A stretch of DNA of 55,798 bases from Williamsia sp. (GTDB lineage: Bacteria > Bacteroidota > Bacteroidia > Chitinophagales > Chitinophagaceae): contig JADCRZ010000041.1 of assembly GCA_015069695.1 (NCBI GenBank), forward strand, positions 1 through 55,798, in the 5' to 3' direction. A program made the position numbers and the translations under genes. Below the pieces are notes generated by a model. The model was not told the origin of the DNA and made no database searches. It saw only the letters and a list, made by a program, of their open reading frames with translations. This document shows positions 44,826 through 53,317 of the stretch, in pieces; within the stretch, counting starts at the first letter, position 1, and each line of letters begins with the position of its first letter.

Positions 44826-45683
44826 TTAGCTGAACAACCGCGCAGCCAGCCGGACAGATCTTTGCAAGGCCTCCCTGTTCAAGGAAGGTAGCACGGCCAT
44901 ACTTTCAAAATAATCAATCATCTTCTCTGTATCGATATTGCCCACCAGGGCATCGCCCGCCATCGGACAGCCCCCGATTCCTTTGAGCGCCCCGTCAAAC
45001 CGGGTACAGCCGGCCCGGAATGCAGCACCGGTCTTTTCCTTCCAGTTTGCAGGCGTTGAATGCAGGTGCACCCCGACCTGCACACCAGGCAGCTGTTGCA
45101 CCAGGAAACGGGTCATGTTTTCTACCTGGGCAGTGTTTGCCAGTCCGACCGTATCCGCCAGGGAAATAATGCTTATACCCATATCCGCCAGCCTTTCCGC
45201 CCAGCCACAGGCAATTTCCTGCGTATAAGCATCGCCGTAAGGATTGCCAAATGCCATAGAGATATAAACAACCAATTGCCTGGATGAGCGGATACAAATT
45301 TGCTGGATCTCCTCTACCCTGCCCAGGGATGCCGCAATTGAGCTGTTGGTGTTGCGTTGCTGAAAAGTTTCCGATATGGAAAAAGGAAAACCCAGGTAAC
45401 TGATCACGTCATGGGTAACCGCCTCCCGGGCACCCCGCTCATTGGCTACGATGGCCAGCAGCTTGGAACGGCTGTGCTGCATATCAAGCTTGCCAGCCAC
45501 TTCAGCTGTATCAGCCATCTGCGGAATGGCCCTGGGTGAAACAAAACTGCCAAAATCAATGGTATCAAATCCTACTTTCAATAGGGATTGAATATATTCA
45601 ATCTTTGCTTCCGTAGGAATAAAAGACTTCCAGCCCTGCATGGCATCGCGCGGACATTCAACCAGCTGAACCTGTGTACTCAT
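44826..45683 (-). CDS. mvaB: Hydroxymethylglutaryl-CoA lyase
   Basis: 285 residues of the HMG-CoA lyase TIM barrel, which splits HMG-CoA into acetoacetate and acetyl-CoA in leucine degradation. Visible: VQLVECPRDAMQGWKSFIPT, GSFVSPRAIPQMADT, SLADTVGLAN, the metal-binding VGVHLHSTPAN and the signature GALKGIGGCPMAGDALVGN with the catalytic cysteine. Start at ATG 45683, six bases after a TATCTTTG promoter box, so the message may be leaderless. Confidence 0.9.
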   Translation of the reverse strand: MSTQVQLVECPRDAMQGWKSFIPTEAKIEYIQSLLKVGFDTIDFGSFVSPRAIPQMADTAEVAGKLDMQHSRSKLLAIVANERGAREAVTHDVISYLGFPFSISETFQQRNTNSSIAASLGRVEEIQQICIRSSRQLVVYISMAFGNPYGDAYTQEIACGWAERLADMGISIISLADTVGLANTAQVENMTRFLVQQLPGVQVGVHLHSTPANWKEKTGAAFRAGCTRFDGALKGIGGCPMAGDALVGNIDTEKMIDYFESMAVLPSLNREALQRSVRLAARLFS

Positions 45684-45689
45684 ACCCGC

Positions 45690-45697
45690 CAAAGATA
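45690..45697 (-). promoter_or_regulatory. Bacteroidota -7 box (TATCTTTG) at mvaB
   Basis: Full TAnnTTTG match on the minus strand, six bases from the mvaB ATG, the same spacing as at miaE. Confidence 0.5.
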
Positions 45698-46361
45698 CCA
45701 TCAATCAAGGAACCAACGGGGCCCGACTTTATAGCGTGTGACAAGCCGGGCTTGTCTCTGGCTTATCACATCCTGTTTATCTAACGGGCCGATTCTTTAT
45801 GCACCCGATTGCATTGGAGAAATAAAAAACTGAGATTTTCTGTGCAATCATTTGGCTGTCTTAAATCCATGAGCATAGATATTCAAACAATTCACTTTGT
45901 TGGTGATCAGAGATTAATGTAAAGACTTCAGTTTGTAGTTTAGACAGGCTTTTTAATAACATAAGGCAGCAATAAAGGCAATTAACACAGGGGAAATTAT
46001 TAGAAAATAAAGTTTGCAAAATTAGATATTATCGGTAGTTTAGTATCAGTTCGGTTATACTTCGCAAGCTGGAAGCGTGTTATCAGCAGCATGGAAGAAT
46101 GTTCATTGTAAATTCAATACCTAGGACTGATTAAACCCATAAGTTTTTCCTTTCTTTTTTCATCCAAACAGTAAAGCAGGCTTCCTACCCATCGAAAATA
46201 TTGTATTGACTCATCTTATACTGCGTCAATGCTTTGTCGTCACCTTACACATGCTTGCCCTACCATTTTATCCCCCTAGAAAAGCAAGGCTGGCATGCGG
46301 TGAAGGCCTAAGCCTATCCGTTCCTGCAAACGCATTTACCTGAAACCCCAACGAAGTTAAC
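45698..46361. other. 664-base intergenic region, no gene seen
   Basis: A+T-rich and without a coding frame of note. A perfect palindrome GACAAGCC-G-GGCTTGTC lies at 45740-45756 upstream of mvaB. The right part should hold the promoter of the regulator gene at 46362. No clear sigma-54 promoter was found. Confidence 0.55.
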
Positions 46362-47744
46362 ATGAAGTCCAAGGCAGATGAACAGATGATCTTTTGGAAA
46401 GATGTTTCTCCAAACGGTCTGTATAAAGATAAATTACAAAAATTTGCTGGTTTTATGAAGCAATGTGAATTGCTGGAAGACCTCCCCTTTTTTGTTTTTG
46501 CAGAAACCATACCGGATAGAGAAACGGTTGATCAGGTACTTCATGAATCCTATACCATGAAAAACAGGAGCGGCCAGCTAATAATAATTATTGAAAAAAA
46601 TCAACCCAGGAAACTGGATGCTTTGTGGATGAATACCAGTATTGCTTTATACGATATTATCGAATGGATAGGAGAAGAGGATTTGATCGAGTATGTAGTT
46701 GCACTCACGGAAAGAATCAAGCGCATACATGCCATTCTTGAATCGCCCACCGTTAAAAAAAACCTTATCGGAGAAAGCAATAGCTGGAAAACGTTTTTAA
46801 AAGACGTGATAGAAGTTGCACTTTTTTCCCAGGTTTCGGTACTGCTTATCGGAGAATCTGGCACCGGGAAAGAGCTGGTATCTCGCCTGATCCATACAAT
46901 CGACAATCGCCAGAACAAAAAGGATCTTGTATTGGTTGATTGCACGACTATTGTACCTGAGTTGTCGGGCAGCGAATTTTTCGGACATGAAAGAGGTTCG
47001 TATACAAACGCCCTTCAATCAAGGGAAGGAGCCTTTGCGCTCGCGAATGAAGGAACTTTGTTTCTTGATGAAGTGGGAGAAATGCCCATGCACCTGCAGG
47101 CAGAACTGTTGCGTGTGATCCAGGAAGGAACGTACAAAAAAGTGGGCAGCAATGCCTGGCGCACTACCAACTTCCGTCTTGTATGTGCTACCAACAAAGA
47201 TCTAAAGGAGCAGATGAGCACTTCCAAGTTCAGGCAGGATCTTTATTTCCGGATTGCGGATTTTGAGTTCCGAATGCCTTCGCTGAGAGAAAGGGTTGAG
47301 GATATTCCCCTTTTGGCAAAACATTTCCTGCGCAATAGTTTCCCCGGCCATGAATGCCCGGAGTTTGACGACTGCGTTATGGAATATCTTGTAAACAGGG
47401 AGTATCCAGGCAACGTACGGGAGCTCCGGCAACTTATCCATCGCATGGCCATCAAACATATCCGATATAAGAAAATCACGCCCGGAGAAATTCCCTGGCA
47501 AGACAGGATCAATTATACCAGAAGCGATCCGGCCGGCACTTCGCTGAGCATTAAGACATTTTTACAAAAAGCACTTGTCTCAGGTTCAAACCTGTGGGAG
47601 CTCAAAAATATGGTCATGGAAGAAGCGATCCAGATAGCGCTCGATATGTGTGACGGCAACAAAGAAATGGCGGCAAAAAAGCTAGGTGTCACCTGGCGGG
47701 CTATACTGCAATTCCGAAAAAAACAAGTAGGTGAAATATCATAA
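46362..47744 (+). CDS. Sigma-54-activator-type AAA+ transcription regulator with divergent GAFTGA loop
   Basis: 460 residues. Residues ~1-130 are an unassigned N-terminal sensor (EQMIFWKDVSPNGLYKDKLQ), not an obvious receiver or PAS domain. The AAA+ domain has Walker A LLIGESGTGKELVSRLIH, Walker B in GTLFLDEVGEMPMHLQ and sensor segments FRQDLYFRIADFEFRMPSLR and YPGNVRELRQLIHRM. The loop that contacts sigma-54, normally GAFTGA, reads GSYTNA. A Fis-type helix-turn-helix closes the protein (GNKEMAAKKLGVTWRAILQF). It is convergent with the minus-strand cluster 47795-54661 and could regulate it, but that is an inference. Confidence 0.85.
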   Translation: MKSKADEQMIFWKDVSPNGLYKDKLQKFAGFMKQCELLEDLPFFVFAETIPDRETVDQVLHESYTMKNRSGQLIIIIEKNQPRKLDALWMNTSIALYDIIEWIGEEDLIEYVVALTERIKRIHAILESPTVKKNLIGESNSWKTFLKDVIEVALFSQVSVLLIGESGTGKELVSRLIHTIDNRQNKKDLVLVDCTTIVPELSGSEFFGHERGSYTNALQSREGAFALANEGTLFLDEVGEMPMHLQAELLRVIQEGTYKKVGSNAWRTTNFRLVCATNKDLKEQMSTSKFRQDLYFRIADFEFRMPSLRERVEDIPLLAKHFLRNSFPGHECPEFDDCVMEYLVNREYPGNVRELRQLIHRMAIKHIRYKKITPGEIPWQDRINYTRSDPAGTSLSIKTFLQKALVSGSNLWELKNMVMEEAIQIALDMCDGNKEMAAKKLGVTWRAILQFRKKQVGEIS

Positions 47745-47794
47745 ATACCCACAGGCCCCTAATCGCCTTGCCGATTAAATCTCCCCACTTGTTT

Positions 47795-48865
47795 TCAAAC
47801 CTCAACAGCTGAAGCAGCCGATACATTTTTCATAAAGCGCACACTGGTTTGTATACCGCGGAAAAAAACAGGCAGGCAGTATTTTTCATTGGGTGCATGC
47901 ATATCGTCGGTAGCCAGTGCAAACCCCATCAGTATGGTTGGAACCCGTAATATTTTCTCAAACAGCTCAACTACAGGAATCGTTCCTCCTGAACGCAAAA
48001 GAACTGGCGGACGGAGAAAGGAGTGCTGATAAGCATCTGCCGCCGCAAGCAGATACGGGTTATTCCTGGAAATTTAGACCGGATTCACCATTGAGCTGAA
48101 TGTTAGCCTGTAGCGGAATCCTGCCGGGAACCTGCTTTGTATGAAAGAAGTTAACTGTTCTGCAATGATCGAAGGCTGCTGATCAGGCACCAGGCGCATG
48201 TTTATTTTCACCGATGCTTCCGAAGGAATCACATTTTTTACCTCTTCACCCTGGTAGCCGATGGTAAGACCGCTAACAGTCACTGAAGGCCGGATGGTTG
48301 TTCTTTCATAATTGCTCTATCCTTTTTCACCGAACAAGGTTCGGGCAGCTGTATCCCGAACCATGGATTGATCCGAAGGGCCACTGCGCTTCATAAAACG
48401 CCTCTCTTGCTGGCTTACAACCCGTACACTGTCGTAGAATCCAGGGATCCTGATGCAGTTGTTTGCATCATGAATGCCGTTTATGATGCTGCAGAGCAGC
48501 GTTGCAGGATTTTCAACCATTCCTCCAAATGTTCCTGAATGAAGATCTTTCGAAAGGCTTTCAATCATAAGTTCCGCATTCAAGGAGCCGCGCAACGAAT
48601 AAGTAATAGCAGGTTCACTTGCAGATAACATTTTTGTATCGGAAACGACTGCAACATCGCAGTGCAACCTGGCCCTGGCAGCATGGACCTTCACTTTTTT
48701 CAATCCCAGCGTTTTCAGGTGATTGCAAAGCCATTTTGCGCAATCGGCGACTGCCTGCTTTTTTGAGGTATCTGCACTGACGCTTTCAAAGGTCAGGAAC
48801 GTTTTCAGTTCTTCTACATACCGGGTTTGGTGCGGTATAGCGTCGGAGTAAGGCTTATAGAACAT
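47795..48865 (-). pseudogene. M20-family peptidase remnant with two in-frame stops and a deletion
   Basis: A single frame of 357 codons reads through a TAG at 48317-48319 and a TAA at 48074-48076. Parts recognised: N-terminus YVEELKTFLTFESVSADTSK, dimerisation domain MIESLSKDLHSGTFGGMVEN, then after the TAG SNYERTTIRPSVTVSGLTIG, and after the TAA LRSGGTIPVVELFEKIL. The segment after KKVKVH that should hold the first metal ligands is missing (about 100 residues). It overlaps the serine protease stop codon, so it was once the last gene of that operon. Confidence 0.85.
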
Positions 48866-49658
48866 GGGCCTTTAGAAAGCTCCTTACTTCGTCTGTGATC
48901 AGTACGCCTATATTCCTGGAACTGTCGTTGTAAAAACCCACATTGATCCCCACAATCACCCTGCCGCCCATATCAGGACTTCTCTTTACCCAGATAGGGC
49001 TCCCGCTATGACCCGGATACATGTCGTTCAGATAAGTTATGATTTTCCTTTTGTCTTCCAGGGCTTTTGTGTAATTGTAAGATGAATATTGCAGCTTACC
49101 GCCTTTATCAGCCGGGTAGCCGGAAAGATTCACCGTGAGTGTTCCTGCGGGCAGCGGCAAAGACTTTGACAATATGCTCGAGCCAACCGGATCAATCCTG
49201 GAAACTTTTGTATTGAAATGGCCTGCTTTGTCTCCAGCCGGGGCCGAGAGGTGCACGATGGCGTAGTCCTTGAATGTAACAAAATCACTTTTGCTGAAGG
49301 AAGCATGGGACATGATGGTGCTGCTGACAGCGTACTCTCCGAAAGGTTTTTGCGTGCCGTTCAATCCTGGAATAACTTTGATCCGGCCCGTCGCAAATGG
49401 ACCGTTGGCAGCCTCGTCCCATATCACATGCCCGGCTGTCAACACAGTATATCTTCCAATCAGGAAGCCGGTTCCCACCCCTTCCCGCCGCCCATCCGGA
49501 AAACGGATGATGATACGGCAGATGTACCGGAATGGGGCAATGGATGTATCCCTGCGAAGGAGCCGGGTATCCTCTTTGATGATCCCCGACTCGTAGGAGG
49601 ATCCAGCGTTATAACTCTTTCGAGGCTCCGCAGGATGTAAAATTGATTGTAATTCCAT
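48855..49658 (-). CDS. V8/trypsin-like serine protease without signal peptide
   Basis: 267 residues from the ATG at 49658, seven bases after the amidohydrolase stop. The catalytic triad is His77 in VLTAGHVIWD, Asp131 in FKDYAIVHL and Ser218 in YPGHSGSPIW, as in staphylococcal V8-like endopeptidases. The first ~40 residues are polar and include SSYESG, similar to NYESG in the glycine-rich protein at 53318. V8-type enzymes are normally secreted, but no signal peptide is visible, so it either acts inside the cell or leaves by another route. Fourth intact gene of the cluster 54661 to 48855. Confidence 0.87.
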   Translation of the reverse strand: MELQSILHPAEPRKSYNAGSSYESGIIKEDTRLLRRDTSIAPFRYICRIIIRFPDGRREGVGTGFLIGRYTVLTAGHVIWDEAANGPFATGRIKVIPGLNGTQKPFGEYAVSSTIMSHASFSKSDFVTFKDYAIVHLSAPAGDKAGHFNTKVSRIDPVGSSILSKSLPLPAGTLTVNLSGYPADKGGKLQYSSYNYTKALEDKRKIITYLNDMYPGHSGSPIWVKRSPDMGGRVIVGINVGFYNDSSRNIGVLITDEVRSFLKAHVL

Positions 49659-49665
49659 GTTGGCA

Positions 49666-50436
49666 TTATTTTGCCTGCATACCTGGCACATAGGAAAAAT
49701 TTTTAGCTGTTAGGTTTTTTGTTAGCCGGAGAAAATTTCTGAAAAGGATCTTGTCTTCCTCTTCCTTCGGCAAATGAAAGGCATATACTTTTGCCAGTTC
49801 CACCCCGGGATGAATCCAGGGTCCGTCTGATCCAAAGAGAATCTTGGATGGTCCGGCCCTTTGCAGGGCTTCCTCTAAAACATCAAAGCGCCGTATGCCG
49901 GACACGTCTGTGTGGATGTTGGCGTATCTTTCAAGCGGACTGATGCATGCCATCTGTACCTTCCAGTCGTCGGCGAAACTTCCCAAATGGGGTATGATGA
50001 AGTTTACATCGGGGTATTCCCTGGCCAGCAGGTCAACAGAAGAAACTTCACCGAATACATCGTAGAGTACCGGCAGTTTGAAATGCCTGGCTGTGAGGCA
50101 GATTTCACGCGTGATACGTGCATCATACCGATGTACTTTGATACCGCAGAAGCCGTATTGCTGAACGGCTGTTTTGACGAGCTGGAAGATGTTACCGGCA
50201 TCCCTGGCGGCATGTACAAAAGCATAGCCGTAGAACCGGTGCGGGTTTGACGCAACGATCCTGGCTACTCCTGCATTTGCTTTGGCGTAGTTGGAGTGAA
50301 AAGCCGCAAACACGACGGTCTTTGCAATCCCTGATTCATCAGCCCATCGCAAGTAATCTGTCAGCGGGGCATCTGTATCCCAGGGGCCGGTCAATCCGTC
50401 TCCTTTGCCGGCATGACAATGAGAATCAATGATCAT
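49666..50436 (-). CDS. Amidohydrolase-family TIM-barrel protein
   Basis: 256 residues of the amidohydrolase-2 family (ACMSD/2-pyrone-dicarboxylate hydrolase type). Metal-binding MIIDSHCHAG opens the protein, then CGIKVHRYDARI, FIIPHLGSFADDW and ILFGSDGPWIHPG with the final catalytic Asp. Cytosolic metal-dependent hydrolase or decarboxylase; substrate not evident. The ATG is the first codon, 71 bases downstream of the previous gene across an 11-bp hairpin. Confidence 0.87.
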   Translation of the reverse strand: MIIDSHCHAGKGDGLTGPWDTDAPLTDYLRWADESGIAKTVVFAAFHSNYAKANAGVARIVASNPHRFYGYAFVHAARDAGNIFQLVKTAVQQYGFCGIKVHRYDARITREICLTARHFKLPVLYDVFGEVSSVDLLAREYPDVNFIIPHLGSFADDWKVQMACISPLERYANIHTDVSGIRRFDVLEEALQRAGPSKILFGSDGPWIHPGVELAKVYAFHLPKEEEDKILFRNFLRLTKNLTAKNFSYVPGMQAK

Positions 50437-50469
50437 GTCCTGTATTTTGGGGTGAGGGAATAGAAAAGC

Positions 50470-50499
50470 AGAAGAACGCCGCTATGCAGGCGTTCTTCT
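50470..50499 (-). terminator. 11-bp hairpin inside the gene cluster
   Basis: AGAAGAACGCC (50470-50480) pairs perfectly with GGCGTTCTTCT (50489-50499). Read on the minus strand it is followed by GCTTTTC, so it is a weak terminator or attenuator dividing the cluster into 54661-50508 and 50436-47795. Confidence 0.55.
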
Positions 50500-50507
50500 G
50501 TTGGTTT

Positions 50508-52022
50508 TTAGTGGCCGTTTCTAAGTGCTCTTTCGCGCAGAAACTTCTGCTGGATGAGCACGGAGGGCATCAGATATTTCCTCTCCGGCATCTGCTCAAC
50601 CGTGTCTATGCCCAGATCCATTCCTGTAACGCTCTGGTAACAATGAATGTACCGCTGGATAGCGTTCCTCCACGCGCTGGCCCAGGCAGAGGCAAAGCCG
50701 CGGTCGTTTACCTGGCTCCAGTTTGCCCAGCGGATGCTCAGCAAAATCTGTTCGCCAAAACGGGCCAGGTCGTGGTAGTAACTGACACTGGTTTGCGGCT
50801 AGCCCTGCAGGTTCTTCATCGTATCTACCCTGTCCATCCAGGGTTCATCATAGGGTGTCATCACCCTGCCACCCAGGAATTCCCTGATCTCCGGTTGTGA
50901 TAAGATCCATTGTTCTATCATCATTTCAACCCTGGCTGTGGTGGGCAGGTCTCCGAACTGGTTGTGTGCACCTTCGGCAAGCAACAGGTGTACTTCCTTG
51001 AGTGAATTCAGGATTCCGAAACCATCCGGCCGGCGGGTAAGGTCATCAGCCTCCTTGAAATAAATTGCGCACCGGTACAACAGGTTGTGAAAGGCGCCGA
51101 TGAACCGGGAACGACTATCAGCCGGCGTGAAATTGGAAATTTTAGAGCCGATGAGTTGGATGCCGTAATGATGGTCGTATTCATAAACCCTGCGTGAGAT
51201 TGTTAACCGGTGCTGCGCATCCTGGATATACCCCCACAGGATGTTGTTGAGTGGACGGAGCGGATCAATTTCCAGGTTTGCCAGCGGATCCCGCGGGCCA
51301 CTGCGGATGTTCTGAAACCGTTTGCTGATCGCATTCATCGTTTGTACCAGCATACCTTCTTCGTGCCAGTAAGACCAGATCAGTTCGATCAGAACAGGCA
51401 TTGACTTCATCTTGATCAGATCACCTGCATTGCAAGTTCCATTCATTTTATCCCTGTAATCTTGGATCTTCGACTGAATCATATCAAGATATGGTGAACC
51501 TGTCAACATATCAGAACCCCAGAATTCATTATCACTCAGATCAACCGTGGCTTTTACAAACTTTTCCGTTGCAAACTTCAGCAAACTGTAAGCCGCAGAA
51601 CTCATGAACGGAAGACGATTTTTAGCCATTTTTTTTTCTTCTTCGTTATAGAACTTACTGTATGGACTAACGAGCTTCTCATCAACGTCTTTTTTATTCA
51701 GTATACCTGGATTACATCTTAGCAATGAGTTCATCAGATCTATATAGAATGGAAAATTGATGGTTCTCTTCTTAATCAGCCTCCACAGTTGCTCGTCATC
51801 TTCCAGGCTAATATTGGATTCATATCCGCCTTCTGACGGAATAAGCTTAACAGGAATGGATTCACTGTCCTCTCGATTGATGATTTTACTATAAACTGTT
51901 TCCCTTTCACCAGGGGCAGTTGTCGCTGTGATTCGTTTCGGCTCTACCAGATTAGGATCAGGATTGCTGCCCCGGATGTCGTCAGGGTTATTTGATTGCG
52001 GACTGTGCGGATTATGTTCCAT
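50508..52022 (-). pseudogene. ~504-codon protein of unknown family, split by an in-frame TAG
   Basis: The frame runs from ATG 52022 to the TAA at 50508 with one TAG at 50799-50801. The upstream 407 codons begin with a disordered Asn/Pro-rich segment (MEHNPHSPQSNNPDDIRGSN) and continue as a mostly helical domain (LMNSLLRCNPGILNKKDVDE; LIELIWSYWHEEGMLVQTMN; LLAEGAHNQFGDLPTTARVE; YDEPWMDRVDTMKNLQG). After the TAG the frame continues PQTSVSYYHDLARFGEQILL and reads on as clear coding sequence for 96 codons. The missing residue is probably Trp (TGG to TAG). No signal peptide or enzyme motif found. I do not recognise a named family. If the stop is real, only a 407-residue form is made. Confidence 0.75.
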
Positions 52023-52046
52023 AATTTTTTTTTTGATTGTAAGAAT

Positions 52047-53303
52047 TTAATTTCTGTTGAAGGCCCAATTACGCAGTTGCTGCGTCAGGATCTGACTTTC
52101 TTCGTCAGCTTGCAGAACAAGGTCTGATTTTGCCTGCCCCATCACGGCAAACACCAGGGTGGGAGCCGCTTTTTCCATTAACAAAGGCTGCTTTTTCCAT
52201 TGTTGATACAATTGCTGCAGCGTGGCCGGCTGCCTTTGCTGTACAGGCAATAAATCCTGCAGGCTCCTTCCGTTAAGCGAAAGGGGCTTGTGGTTGTTGA
52301 CGAGTTCCACAAAATCGGGCAGTTCTTCTTCCAGTTGCTCCAATAGGATCTGCTTGTCTTCCGGCAGATCCTCTACCGGATAAAACAGCTTCCAGAGATT
52401 CCAGATCCTGTCCCACTGCGGATGGGGGAAAAAAGCCTTTCCGAAAGCGCAGTTCACCTGAACCCGTACATAAGGAGCCGGATGAGGATCGTCCAGGTCC
52501 AGCCGGAACTGGAAGTACTTTGGCAAGGTAACGACCCCCATCAACCCGAGTGTTGCTGCAATACCCAGTTGCCCCATCGCCCAGTAGTCTGCCGTAATTT
52601 CGGAGATCCACCGTTCGTAGTGTTTCCAAGCATCAATATTGGGTGATCCCGGTCTTTGCCGGAGCGCCAGCTGCGTACGCAACGACTTGTTTATGTCCAT
52701 GCTCTCGGCAACCTGGTGACCTACCTCATGAATCAGTGAAGAGGCAATGCCGCTACCCACCATTCTTTCCCGCGGAATCTGGATCACCGCTACCGGATTG
52801 AGGTCCCCGCCCGGCAACCGGGTCCGGGCCCTGCGAATGGCAGCTCCGTGTCCTCGCTCCAGAAACACCATCATGGAAGGCGGATCAAAGTACCCTTTGC
52901 AAGGCGTCAATCCGTCCTCTGCCAGTACATCCAGGCCGCATAGCCAGATGCCGACTTCATGCTCAGCCCGTTGCGACAAAACATCTGCGAAAATGTCAAG
53001 CTGATCCAGGATGCTGTTGAAGCGGAGCTTTAGAATGGTGAATTCAGTCTGCAGTCTGGCGGGATCATCGTGCTCCTTTTGCGATGCATTCACTTTATCA
53101 ATGAACTTGCTCATGGAAGCATACAAAAGCTTTTTTCCTTTTTCCAGTAGCTCGATCACACTTTTCAACGCTTCATTTGACACGGAGGCCCCCTTGACCA
53201 TTGGCATCGTCATGGAAAAAGGCTTTAACTGCTTCAGGCGCGATAGCAATGAAAGAGATTCATTTTCCAGGTACTCGTAAGCATATTTGGGAACTGCCAA
53301 CAT
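52047..53303 (-). CDS. HEVGH zinc metallopeptidase-like protein
   Basis: 418 residues. The zinc motif is His192-Glu-x-x-His196 in SSLIHEVGHQVAESM, and a likely third ligand is Glu235 in RWISEITADYWAMGQLG (E-x3-D, gluzincin-like). The N-terminal ~115 residues are helical and coiled-coil-like; the C-terminal ~100 contain VELVNNHKPLSLNGRSLQDL, then polar helices. No signal peptide or membrane helix, so a cytosolic or non-classically exported peptidase. It lies 14 bases downstream of the glycine-rich protein gene and 24 bases upstream of the next, clearly one operon. Probable role: processing of a partner encoded in the cluster. Confidence 0.75.
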   Translation of the reverse strand: MLAVPKYAYEYLENESLSLLSRLKQLKPFSMTMPMVKGASVSNEALKSVIELLEKGKKLLYASMSKFIDKVNASQKEHDDPARLQTEFTILKLRFNSILDQLDIFADVLSQRAEHEVGIWLCGLDVLAEDGLTPCKGYFDPPSMMVFLERGHGAAIRRARTRLPGGDLNPVAVIQIPRERMVGSGIASSLIHEVGHQVAESMDINKSLRTQLALRQRPGSPNIDAWKHYERWISEITADYWAMGQLGIAATLGLMGVVTLPKYFQFRLDLDDPHPAPYVRVQVNCAFGKAFFPHPQWDRIWNLWKLFYPVEDLPEDKQILLEQLEEELPDFVELVNNHKPLSLNGRSLQDLLPVQQRQPATLQQLYQQWKKQPLLMEKAAPTLVFAVMGQAKSDLVLQADEESQILTQQLRNWAFNRN

Positions 53304-53317
53304 AACCCATTGTTTAT

